Assembly (NCBI RefSeq): GCF_017876625.1 | Contig: NZ_JAGIOH010000001.1 | Coordinates: 7,399,501 to 7,463,500 of the forward strand | From: Streptomyces syringium | GTDB taxonomy: Bacteria; Actinomycetota; Actinomycetes; Streptomycetales; Streptomycetaceae | Reading direction: 5' to 3' | DNA length: 64,000 nt | In this document: positions 26,537 through 34,169 of the stretch, piece by piece | Position numbering within the stretch: position 1 is the first letter of the stretch | Layout: each line of letters starts with the position of its first letter | Position numbers and translations under genes: made by a program | The notes under the pieces: generated by a model | What the model was told of the DNA's origin: nothing | The model's input: the letters and a program-made list of their open reading frames with translations, nothing else | Database searches by the model: none

Positions 26537-27427
26537 TCAGGCCGGTTCCGTGACCCTGCCGCCTTGCCGCGCGCCCAGGAGGCGGCAGACGAGATAGATC
26601 ACGAAGGAGAGCGTCGTGACGTACGGACTGATGGGGACCGTGCTGCCGACGGCGAGCAGGATCCCTCCCTCCATCGACACCAGCGCGAAGACGACGCTCA
26701 GTACGGGCAACAGCACGGGCGAGGCCGTGACCCGCGCGGCGGCGGCCGCGGGGGTGACGAGCAGCGCCAGCACCAGCAGCGCCCCCACGATCTGTACGCA
26801 CAACGCGACCGCGAGCCCGAGGACCAGCATGAACGCGGGGGACAGGGCCCGCACGGGGACGCCCCGGGCCGCCGCCACCTCCGGGTCGACGCTTGCGAAC
26901 GTCAGCGGCTTCCACATGATCGCGAGGGCGGCGAGCGCCACGGCCGAGGTGCCGAGGAGCCACGACATCCGCGGGGTGTCGACGGCGATGATCTGGCCGG
27001 TGAGGATGCCGAACTTGTTCGCCGTCCGGCCCTTGTAGAGGGAGAGGAAGAGCACGCCCAGCCCCAGGCCGAACGGCATGATGATGCCGATGACGGAGTT
27101 GCGGTCGCGGGCGCGGACGCCCAGCACCCCGATCGCCCCCGCCGCCAGCAGGGAACCGGCGATCGCCCCCGCCACGATGTTCAGCCCGAGGAACAGCGCC
27201 ACCGAAGCCCCGGCGAAGGACAGCTCGCTGATCCCGTGCACGGCGAACGGCAGATCACGCATGATCACGAACACTCCGACCAGCCCGCCGACCAGGCCGA
27301 GGAGAGCCCCGGCGATCAGCGTGTCGTGGACCAGACCCAGCAGCTCGCCGTAGTCGTCGAAGTCGAAGACCTGCCGCGGGACCGTGCCGCTCGCCCCGCC
27401 GACGGCCGGACCGCCCGGCCCGCTCAC
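26537..27427 (-). CDS. zinc/manganese ABC transporter permease
   Basis: 296 residues with about eight or nine transmembrane helices, of the ABC-3 (ZnuB/MntB) family. The conserved cytoplasmic-loop region reads FAVHGISELSFAGASVALFLG, a hallmark of the family, and LKVVG-like KPLTFASVDPEVAAARGVP follows. It forms the membrane channel for the metal importer. Its ATG overlaps the stop of the ATPase gene by 4 nt (ATGA), so the three importer genes form one coupled operon with the binding protein first. The DUF1490-ATPase pair begins 112 nt beyond its end. Confidence 0.92.
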   Translation of the reverse strand: MSGPGGPAVGGASGTVPRQVFDFDDYGELLGLVHDTLIAGALLGLVGGLVGVFVIMRDLPFAVHGISELSFAGASVALFLGLNIVAGAIAGSLLAAGAIGVLGVRARDRNSVIGIIMPFGLGLGVLFLSLYKGRTANKFGILTGQIIAVDTPRMSWLLGTSAVALAALAIMWKPLTFASVDPEVAAARGVPVRALSPAFMLVLGLAVALCVQIVGALLVLALLVTPAAAAARVTASPVLLPVLSVVFALVSMEGGILLAVGSTVPISPYVTTLSFVIYLVCRLLGARQGGRVTEPA

Positions 27428-28362
27428 GGCGGCCCGTCGCCGTGCGGACCGCCCGGGTGCTCCGCCGCGGGACCGTCGGGCTGCCCGCCGGAGTGGGGGT
27501 GCGCGGGACCGTCGGCGCCCTCGTCAGGCGCCCCGACCACGACGACGCGGCCCCTGACCCGGACGACGTCGACCCGCGTGCCGTACAGCCGCGACAGGGA
27601 GGCCGAGGTCATCACCTCCTCCGGCGGCCCGATCCGGAACCCGCCGCCCGCCAGGTACAGCACCCGGTCCACCATCCCCAGCACCGGGTTGATCTCGTGC
27701 GTCACGAAGACGACGGCGGTGTCCGCGGAGCGGCGCCGCCGGTCCACGAGCTCGGTGACCGAGCGCTGGTGGTGCGGATCGAGGGAGAGCAACGGTTCGT
27801 CGCAGAGCAGGATCCGCGGGTCCGTGACGAGTGCCTGCGCGATCCGGACACGCTGCTGCTCGCCGCCCGAGAGCCTGCTGACCGGCACGTCCGCGTACGC
27901 GGTGGCCCCGACCACCGCCAGGGCCTCGTCCACCCGGCGGCGACCCGCGGCGCGCGCCCGCGACGGCCCCCAGCGGTGGCCGTCGAGGCCGAGCCGTACC
28001 AGGTCGCGTGCCCGCAGGACGGTGTGCACGGGCAGCGGCTTCTGCTGGGGAACGTAACCGATGTCGCTGCTGCCGCGATCGGGGGCGTGACCGAGCACCG
28101 ACAGCGTCCCCGCGGTGAGCCGCTGCCGGCCCAGCAGCACCCGCAGCAGACTCGTCTTGCCGGAGCCGTTCGGGCCCAGCACCGCCAGGAACTCCCCGGG
28201 CCGCACCTCCAGGTCCAGATCACGCCACAGCACCCGGTCGCCGTAGGACAGCGCCGCGCCCCGCAGGCTGATCACCGGTGCGGCCGTCCCCGCGCCCTCG
28301 CCGGGGGGTGTCGCCCGGCGAGGGTGCGGGGAATGCGGTGCGGTCGTCTCCGAGCGGTCCAT
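27424..28362 (-). CDS. zinc/manganese ABC transporter ATP-binding protein
   Basis: 312 residues. Walker A GPNGSGKTS (about 60-68), Q-loop YVPQQKP, signature LSGGEQQRV and Walker B ILLCDEPLL are all intact, followed by the switch His in VFVTHEINP. The C-terminal 60 residues form a Gly/Pro/His-rich tail (HPHSGG, HPGGPHGDG) that is longer than usual and could bind metal. The start ATG overlaps the stop of the binding-protein gene (TGATG), fixing the start and showing coupling. The open frame continues about 170 codons upstream over the neighbouring gene, which is a shadow. Confidence 0.92.
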   Translation of the reverse strand: MDRSETTAPHSPHPRRATPPGEGAGTAAPVISLRGAALSYGDRVLWRDLDLEVRPGEFLAVLGPNGSGKTSLLRVLLGRQRLTAGTLSVLGHAPDRGSSDIGYVPQQKPLPVHTVLRARDLVRLGLDGHRWGPSRARAAGRRRVDEALAVVGATAYADVPVSRLSGGEQQRVRIAQALVTDPRILLCDEPLLSLDPHHQRSVTELVDRRRRSADTAVVFVTHEINPVLGMVDRVLYLAGGGFRIGPPEEVMTSASLSRLYGTRVDVVRVRGRVVVVGAPDEGADGPAHPHSGGQPDGPAAEHPGGPHGDGPP

Positions 28363-29288
28363 CACGTCCCCAGTGCCCGTCGCAGCGCGTGGACGTTGGC
28401 CGTCATCCAGCCGACGTAGTCCTTGCCCGCGGGGAGCGTCTCGGTCACGGGGACCACCGGGATCCCGTGGTCCTCGGCGGCCCGCTTCACCTTCTCCGTC
28501 TGCGGACCGGTGGTCTGCTCGTTGTACACCAGGGCCTTCACCCGCTTTCCCGTGAGCAGGTCGAGGGTCTCCCGCAGGCTGCCGGGGGAGACCTCGGTGC
28601 CTTCCTCGACGGCTTCGCTGAAGTCCGCCGGTGTCATGTTCCGCAGACCGCTCGCCTCCGTCAGATACAGCGGCAACGGCTCGGTGACCGCTACCGCGGC
28701 GCCTCCGTGATCCGCCTTGATCCGCGCCTCCTCGGCCTGGAGGGCGGTCAGCTTCCCCCGGAACTCCTCGGCGTTGCGGCGGAAGGCCGAGGCGTCGCCC
28801 GGGGCGGCCTTGGCCAATGCGTCCGCGATCCGGTCGGCCACCTTCCCCATGGCCGGAACGTCGTACCACAGGTGCTCATTGAGCTCCTGGCCCGCCGCCG
28901 GTGTCTTCCCCGAGACCCGCACGGCGTTCACGACCTGGGCCGAGGAATTCTTCGTGCCGCGCAGCATCCTGCCGACGAAGTCGTCGTAGCCGCCGCCGTT
29001 CTCGACGACGACCCGCGCCCGGGAGAGCGCCAGCTGGTTCTGGGTTCCCGCCTCGTACGAATGCGGGTCCTGCGACGGGTCGCCGATGATCGAGGAGACC
29101 TCGACCCGGTCGCCACCGATCTGCCGCACGATGTCCCCGTACACATTCGTCGAGGCGACCACGGGGACGGCGCCCGGCCGGCCGGTGGCGGAGGATCCGG
29201 CGCCGGACGAACCGCTCTCGCAGCCGAGGGCCAGCGCCGTGCACGTGGCCACGAGCAGCGCCGGGCCACGGGCCGAGGACGCCTTCAT
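28362..29288 (-). CDS. zinc/manganese ABC transporter substrate-binding lipoprotein
   Basis: 308 residues. The signal peptide ends in a lipobox-like ALGCES, so the protein is probably lipid-anchored outside the cell. It is of the ZnuA/TroA cluster: DPHSYE (first His ligand, about residue 75), EHLWYD (second His), and late YNEQTTGPQTEK and VTETLPAG segments. No His-rich loop typical of many ZnuA proteins is seen, as in the AztC-like subgroup, so zinc versus manganese is not settled. It is first in the importer operon, with a Zur-box-like sequence 34 nt upstream of its start. Confidence 0.92.
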   Translation of the reverse strand: MKASSARGPALLVATCTALALGCESGSSGAGSSATGRPGAVPVVASTNVYGDIVRQIGGDRVEVSSIIGDPSQDPHSYEAGTQNQLALSRARVVVENGGGYDDFVGRMLRGTKNSSAQVVNAVRVSGKTPAAGQELNEHLWYDVPAMGKVADRIADALAKAAPGDASAFRRNAEEFRGKLTALQAEEARIKADHGGAAVAVTEPLPLYLTEASGLRNMTPADFSEAVEEGTEVSPGSLRETLDLLTGKRVKALVYNEQTTGPQTEKVKRAAEDHGIPVVPVTETLPAGKDYVGWMTANVHALRRALGT

Positions 29289-29321
29289 ACGCGGCCTCCC
29301 GATCGGACGATCGAAGCGAAA

Positions 29322-29336
29322 CGGAAACGGTTGTCA
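29322..29336. promoter_or_regulatory. candidate Zur box
   Basis: CGGAAACGGTTGTCA matches an idealised TGAAAACGGTTTTCA dyad at 12 of 15 positions and lies just upstream of the metal-importer operon. Actinobacterial Zur represses such operons through AT-rich dyads of this form. The match is moderate, and the call leans on position. Confidence 0.4.
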
Positions 29337-29406
29337 CGTAATTGTCGCTCCGGGGGCCGGGCTCCTCCACCGGAGCGGCGTGCCGCGGCGGGCCGGCGAA
29401 GGGCGT

Positions 29407-30630
29407 TCACGCGGTGCTCCGCCAGCCGTACCGGCTCCTGCGCACCCGGCGCCGGAGGCCGGCGAGCAGCGGGTGCCTGTCCTGCTGCTCGCGGGAGCGG
29501 CGGTCGAGCTCGTCCACCAGCCGCCGGGACCGCTCCTCCACGTCCAGCTCGTCCAGGATCCGGTCGATCTCGGTCAGGATCGCACCGTGCAACTGCCATT
29601 GCCGGGGGTGTTCCAGGACGCGCACCAGCAGCAGGTCGGCGGCCCGGTCACGGCTGGCGCGGCCCGCGGCGAGCTCACTGACCAGCCTGTCCTCCGCGTC
29701 CTCGGCATTGGAGCTCACCTGCGTGGTGATCAGCACGGCGAAGCTCTCGACAGCGAGGGCGAGATGGGTGAACACCTCCTGCAACGCCCTCGCCACCTCC
29801 TCCTCGAACAAGGGCTCGTCCGTCCGCTCCTTGGCGAGGTCGGTCAGGGTCCGGCACGTCACCCGCAGGACGACCGCGGCGATCTCCAGGGCGTCGAGAC
29901 CGGTCCGCAGCACCACCCGGAAGAGCTCTCCCTCCTTGACGCGGGGATTGAGCCGCAGACTGTCCTCGGCCTGCCGGAGTTCGGCGTCCACCTCCACGAT
30001 GTCGTGGTCCAGCCGACGGGCCTCGTAGAGCCTGGCCGCGGCCTCCTCGACCGTCGTGCGGCCCTCGACCTCCTCGCCGATGCGCCGCAGCAGACGTCCC
30101 ATCCGGCGCGACAGGTGCTCGATGGCCTCACTGGCCGGCTGCACCCACACCGGAGGGGCGAAGAAGACATTGAACAACAGCCCCACGATCGCGCCGATCA
30201 GCGTCTCCAGCACCCGGTCCCACGCGCTCTCCGCCACCCGGGTGACGCCGAGGACGAGCATGGCGCTGATCGCCACCTCGGGAACGAATTCCCCCGCCCG
30301 CGCGAAACGCCCGATGACCAGGGAGGCGAGGATGATCAGCCCCAGGCTCCACCAGGTGAGGCCCACCATGGTGGAGAAGCCGATGGCGATGAACACCCCC
30401 ACCACCACGGAGTTCACTCGGCGGATGCTGGTGGTGAGGGTGGAGTAGAGGGTGACCTGGACGACGAGCAGGGCGGTCAGGGGTGCCGTCAGCGGCACGG
30501 GCTCGCTGCTCAGCGACAGTGCCACCACGTAGGAGATCACCGCGGCGGTGGTCGAACGCAGGGTCTGCGCGACCGCGGGTTCTTTGCCGCGCCGGACGAG
30601 GGTCGTCAGGGGATCGGGGAGGTCAGGCAC
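29407..30630 (-). CDS. FUSC / aromatic acid exporter family membrane protein
   Basis: 407 residues. The N-terminal half has about six transmembrane helices in the FUSC pattern (PLTAPLTALLVVQVTLYSTL, then VVVGVFIAIGFSTMVGLTWW, LIILASLVIGRFA and LIGAIVGLLFNVFFAPPVW). The C-terminal 230 residues are a cytoplasmic helical domain rich in heptad-like Glu/Arg. Family members export aromatic acids or similar compounds. The ligand is unknown. It is divergent from the protein-arginine deiminase gene across a 205-nt gap in which nothing distinctive was seen. Confidence 0.85.
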   Translation of the reverse strand: MPDLPDPLTTLVRRGKEPAVAQTLRSTTAAVISYVVALSLSSEPVPLTAPLTALLVVQVTLYSTLTTSIRRVNSVVVGVFIAIGFSTMVGLTWWSLGLIILASLVIGRFARAGEFVPEVAISAMLVLGVTRVAESAWDRVLETLIGAIVGLLFNVFFAPPVWVQPASEAIEHLSRRMGRLLRRIGEEVEGRTTVEEAAARLYEARRLDHDIVEVDAELRQAEDSLRLNPRVKEGELFRVVLRTGLDALEIAAVVLRVTCRTLTDLAKERTDEPLFEEEVARALQEVFTHLALAVESFAVLITTQVSSNAEDAEDRLVSELAAGRASRDRAADLLLVRVLEHPRQWQLHGAILTEIDRILDELDVEERSRRLVDELDRRSREQQDRHPLLAGLRRRVRRSRYGWRSTA

Positions 30631-30835
30631 TTAGTGCCTGTTCCCTCTCAGCCGCACCACAGACACCGTCCGACGCCGTGCCACCCGGGTGGCTCCACGC
30701 GTGCGACACACGGCCCGGAACCCCGTTCTCCCACCCTGAGCGGAGGCGTCCTCGCCGCCGACTGCACCGAAGGGCCCACCCCCGCTCCACCCGGTGGACG
30801 AGGCGCACGGCCGCCCCCGCCGACACAGTGAAGTC

Positions 30836-32614
30836 ATGGACCAACCACCGAGCACCCGGCGGACCCGCGTCCGCGTCCTCGCCTGCGCGGCCGTGGTGGC
30901 CGCGGCACTGTCCCCCACCGCCGCGCGGGCCGGCACACCCGCCGCTCCCGAGCTGCGGGCCCCGCAGGGCACCGTGCTGCTGCCCAACCTCGACGACGAC
31001 GCCCGGCGCTGCACCGTACGCCCCGGTGACCTGGACCGGCTGGACGTGGCCGTGGACGAGCGCCTCGCCGCCTGCCACGACGCCGCCGACGACCAGGTCA
31101 ACGGCCCCGAGGACGCCAAGGACCTCACCCCGGTGCGCGTACGGCCGATGAGCGTGGGGAAACGGGCGACCGGGCGCGTCGCGGTACCCGCCGCCCAGCG
31201 CCCGTACGCACGGATCTTCATCGAGCGCGACGGGCGGTACGTATCCCTGGGCACCGACGGCCGCATCGGTGCCGAGGAGCTGCGACGGGGCGCGCGGCTG
31301 GCCGTCGAGGGGCGTGACATCGTGCGCGACCCGGCCCGGTGGGACGGCCGGATCACCGTGACCCTCACCGTCACCGAGCACGACACCACCCGCCGTGCCC
31401 GGGTGACCCTGCGCACGGCACCGGTCCTCCTGCAGCACGACCTCCAACGGGCCGAGCACGTCTTCGCCGCCGCACCCGGCCCGGGCACGGGACAGCCCGT
31501 CGAGATCCCGGCCGCCACCCGCCGCCCCGGCCAGTGGCGGGCCTTCGCCGACTCGCTCCGCTCGGCGGCCCGGAAGGCCGGCCTGCCCGAGGGCGAACTC
31601 CGCTTCCAGCGCGGCACCGCCCCGTGGTGGCGGGACGTCTGGCGCCAGGACATCGCCGAACCCGGATACGTCACCAAACCCACCCCCGACGGCCCGCACA
31701 CCATGCGTGTCCTGCTGCGGTCCCCCAACTACTGGGCCTCCGAGGACGGCCGCTCGGCCAGTCTGCGCCGCTCCGGGCGGCTGCTCCACCGTGATCTGCG
31801 CGGCCCGGACGTGGCCGTCGTCCAGCAGTACACCCCGCACCGCGACAAGAACGTCGACGAACTGCTGAACTTCACCGGCAACCTCGAATCGCTGCCGCCC
31901 TACGCCGGCTATCCACGGGGCCGGATCCTCTACGGCAGCTCCGAGCACCGCCGCCCCGACCCCTCGTTCATCCGGATGCTGCGCGCCCAGGGACAGCAGC
32001 CACCCGTCGTCATCGACACCTCATGGCTGCTCGTCGGGCACGTGGACGAGACCGTCCACGTCGTACGCGCCGACAACGCGCGCGGCTGGACCCTCGCCGT
32101 CTCCGACCCGCGCACGGCGATGAGCCTGCTGAAGCAGGCACAGCGCGCCGGCGAGGGAGGGCAGCGACTGCTCGCCGATACCGTCGCCACGGACCGGCCG
32201 ACCATCGACGAGTTCCTGCACCACGAACGCGTGAGCGGCGGCAACGAGGAGGCCGCGCGGCACATCGACCGACAACTCGACGTCCTGCTGAGGGCCACCG
32301 GCCTGAAGGCGGAGGAACTCGTGCGGCTGCCGGTGCTGTACGTCGGTATCGACCCCGGCGGCGGACTGCCGCGCCGCTCCGTGGCCGTCACCCCCGCCCT
32401 CGCCAACGGACTGTCCCTCACCGCACGGGACTTCGCCGCGCCCGTGCCGCACGGGCCGCGCGTCGCCGGACGGGACCTCTTCCGCGACGAGGCCGAGAGG
32501 CGGCTGACCGCGAACGGTGTGCGGGTGCACTGGGTCGAGAACATCTCCTGGGCCCACCTCAACGGCGGCGAGGTGCACTGCGCCACCAACGCCCTGCGCG
32601 AGATCCACCGGTGA
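30836..32614 (+). CDS. secreted protein-arginine deiminase family enzyme
   Basis: 592 residues with a signal peptide (about 1-32, ending AARAGT). The C-terminal catalytic domain (about 235-592) has the amidinotransferase set in the order found in protein-arginine deiminases: the first Asp in WWRDVWRQDIAE (Asp272), His402 and Asp404 in SWLLVGHVDETVHV, and the nucleophile Cys582 in NGGEVHCATNALRE ten residues from the end. The domain should convert arginine side chains to citrulline. Residues 40-230 are a beta-rich domain comparable to the middle domain of PADs. ATG 30836 is chosen because it gives a proper signal peptide. Target proteins and calcium dependence are unknown. Confidence 0.88.
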   Translation: MDQPPSTRRTRVRVLACAAVVAAALSPTAARAGTPAAPELRAPQGTVLLPNLDDDARRCTVRPGDLDRLDVAVDERLAACHDAADDQVNGPEDAKDLTPVRVRPMSVGKRATGRVAVPAAQRPYARIFIERDGRYVSLGTDGRIGAEELRRGARLAVEGRDIVRDPARWDGRITVTLTVTEHDTTRRARVTLRTAPVLLQHDLQRAEHVFAAAPGPGTGQPVEIPAATRRPGQWRAFADSLRSAARKAGLPEGELRFQRGTAPWWRDVWRQDIAEPGYVTKPTPDGPHTMRVLLRSPNYWASEDGRSASLRRSGRLLHRDLRGPDVAVVQQYTPHRDKNVDELLNFTGNLESLPPYAGYPRGRILYGSSEHRRPDPSFIRMLRAQGQQPPVVIDTSWLLVGHVDETVHVVRADNARGWTLAVSDPRTAMSLLKQAQRAGEGGQRLLADTVATDRPTIDEFLHHERVSGGNEEAARHIDRQLDVLLRATGLKAEELVRLPVLYVGIDPGGGLPRRSVAVTPALANGLSLTARDFAAPVPHGPRVAGRDLFRDEAERRLTANGVRVHWVENISWAHLNGGEVHCATNALREIHR

Positions 32615-32650
32615 CGTCGACGGACGCAGGGGGACGGGCCCCTCGGCGGC

Positions 32651-33328
32651 TCAGAGGACGGGCCGTCGGAGTACGGCCGCGACCTCCGCGGGCGTCCAAT
32701 GCCCCTCGGCTCCGGGACACCCGGCCAGATAACCGGCCGCCTGCCCGGCGGTCCAGCCGTGCGCCTCCATGAGACCCGAGGCGAGATGCCGCAGATAACC
32801 GGGGGACGGGGGACGGCCGGCCACCTCGCCGACGGCCCAGGGGGCGGTGAAGGTGACGACGGGAAGACCGTCCAGAAACCCCGGGCACACCAGGGTCTCG
32901 TACCGTCCCGGCCCGAGGCGCGCCCGGCCGTGCGCGATCACCTCCCGCAGATCCACCTCCCGTCCGGGGCTCTCGTACATCTCCTGAGCCGCGATGCCGG
33001 AGAACTGCGCCACCGAGAGGAGATAGGCGCGCGCCGGTGCCTCGCCCTCGGCGTCGGGTTCGTAGAAGGCCCGGCCCCCGCCCCAGACGGGCGACTCGGT
33101 GGCGAAGTACACGAGCCCCGGCAGCAGCACGGCGCAGGAGCGCTCGGGCTGCCGGCGGTCCGCGCAACCCGGGTACGTACGTGTCCCGCCGGGATGCCGG
33201 CCCCCGGCGAGGTAGTACGTCAGACGCCGCGGATCCATGTTGGAACCGTAGGCGGCGTACCAGACGCGGTCGATGGGCCCGGCGGGCACGCCCAAGGGGT
33301 CGAGCCGTCGGGGGACGACAGCGTTCAC
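32651..33328 (-). CDS. gamma-glutamylcyclotransferase-fold protein
   Basis: 225 residues. The N-terminal WYAAYGSNMDPRRL is the YGSN substrate-loop motif of the gamma-glutamylcyclotransferase fold, and a Glu in the region around CPGFLDGLPVVTF to AHGRARLGP may be the general acid. Streptomyces homologues are sometimes labelled histone deacetylase; nothing in the sequence supports that. Substrate unknown. It is convergent with the deiminase gene, and its start is close to the end of the next minus-strand gene. Confidence 0.75.
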   Translation of the reverse strand: MNAVVPRRLDPLGVPAGPIDRVWYAAYGSNMDPRRLTYYLAGGRHPGGTRTYPGCADRRQPERSCAVLLPGLVYFATESPVWGGGRAFYEPDAEGEAPARAYLLSVAQFSGIAAQEMYESPGREVDLREVIAHGRARLGPGRYETLVCPGFLDGLPVVTFTAPWAVGEVAGRPPSPGYLRHLASGLMEAHGWTAGQAAGYLAGCPGAEGHWTPAEVAAVLRRPVL

Positions 33329-33349
33329 GGCCGGTCGACCGGTCCCGGC

Positions 33350-33736
33350 CTAGGGCGTGGACAGGGGCGTCAGCTTGAGCCGGATCTCCACTTCGTGCTC
33401 ACCCGACACCGTGCCGTGCTCCTCGACGTCGAAGACCGCGGCCAGCTTCTGCTGGACCTGGCGCACGGGGTGGGCGGGGCCGAAGAGGTCCACGGTGACC
33501 GCGCCGGACAGGGGCGCGGGGGCGGACACCGCGTCGCTGCGGGTCCGGGCGTCGACGATGGTGCACCAGATCACGGGGTTGTCCGCCGTGGACCGCGACG
33601 CGCGGGTCTCGCTGCGCGCCGGACCGGTGCCTTCGGGGAACGCGGTCTCCAGGGCGCCGAACACCACATTCGCGTCCTCGTGCCCGCAGTCGGTCAGATG
33701 AACACTGACGTGATCCGCACTCTCGGGGGCGCTCAT
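33350..33736 (-). CDS. hypothetical protein
   Basis: 128 residues. I recognise no family. It begins MSAPESADHVSVHLTDCGHED and ends HEVEIRLKLTPLSTP, with alternating hydrophobic/charged strands at both ends and a variable centre, suggesting a small alpha/beta cytoplasmic fold. No signal peptide. The codon before this start is also ATG (33739). It is followed 21 nt downstream by the cyclotransferase-fold gene on the same strand, so the two may be co-transcribed. Confidence 0.65.
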   Translation of the reverse strand: MSAPESADHVSVHLTDCGHEDANVVFGALETAFPEGTGPARSETRASRSTADNPVIWCTIVDARTRSDAVSAPAPLSGAVTVDLFGPAHPVRQVQQKLAAVFDVEEHGTVSGEHEVEIRLKLTPLSTP

Positions 33737-33962
33737 CACCCGTGCTCCTTAGCCGTCGGGGACTGCCGGGCCGGAAATCCACTCCCACGGTACGGGGCGG
33801 GAGGCGCCTCGGCACCACGGCAGGGCCATCCGTGGCCCTGCCGTGATGCCGGGGCGTATTTCGCCGTTATGCGGGGAAAGGTCGGGAACGACCGGGGCCG
33901 GCAGCGACAGGCCGCCCCGGCGCGCGTCGTTCACGCGCGGATTCGGATGAGAGGCAAGAGGC

Positions 33963-34169
33963 ATGGCAACAGGCACGGTGAAGTGGTTCAACGCCGACAA
34001 GGGATTCGGGTTCATCACTCAAGACGACGGCGGTCCCGACGTTTTCGTCCACTTCTCAGCCATCCAGACCACCGGGTACAAGGAGCTGCTGGAAGGCACC
34101 AAGGTGGAGTACGACGTCACCCAGGGCCCGAAGGGCCCGCAGGCGGAGAATGTCGTGCCGCAGTCCTGA
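33963..34169 (+). CDS. cold-shock protein (CspA family)
   Basis: 68 residues, the standard length. Both RNA-binding motifs are intact: RNP1 KGFGFITQ and RNP2 VFVHFSAI, after the opening MATGTVKWFNADKGFGFI. A single-stranded nucleic acid binding chaperone of the cytoplasm. GAGGCAAGAGG lies before the ATG. The upstream 220 nt is a plausible long leader, common for csp genes. The 3' end carries a very strong hairpin and overlaps, on the other strand, the open frame of the flavoenzyme by 53 nt. Confidence 0.96.
   Translation: MATGTVKWFNADKGFGFITQDDGGPDVFVHFSAIQTTGYKELLEGTKVEYDVTQGPKGPQAENVVPQS

Noticed and set aside
32651..33328. Histone deacetylase label for the YGSN protein
   Set aside because: No deacetylase metal motifs; the YGSN loop points to the gamma-glutamylcyclotransferase fold.
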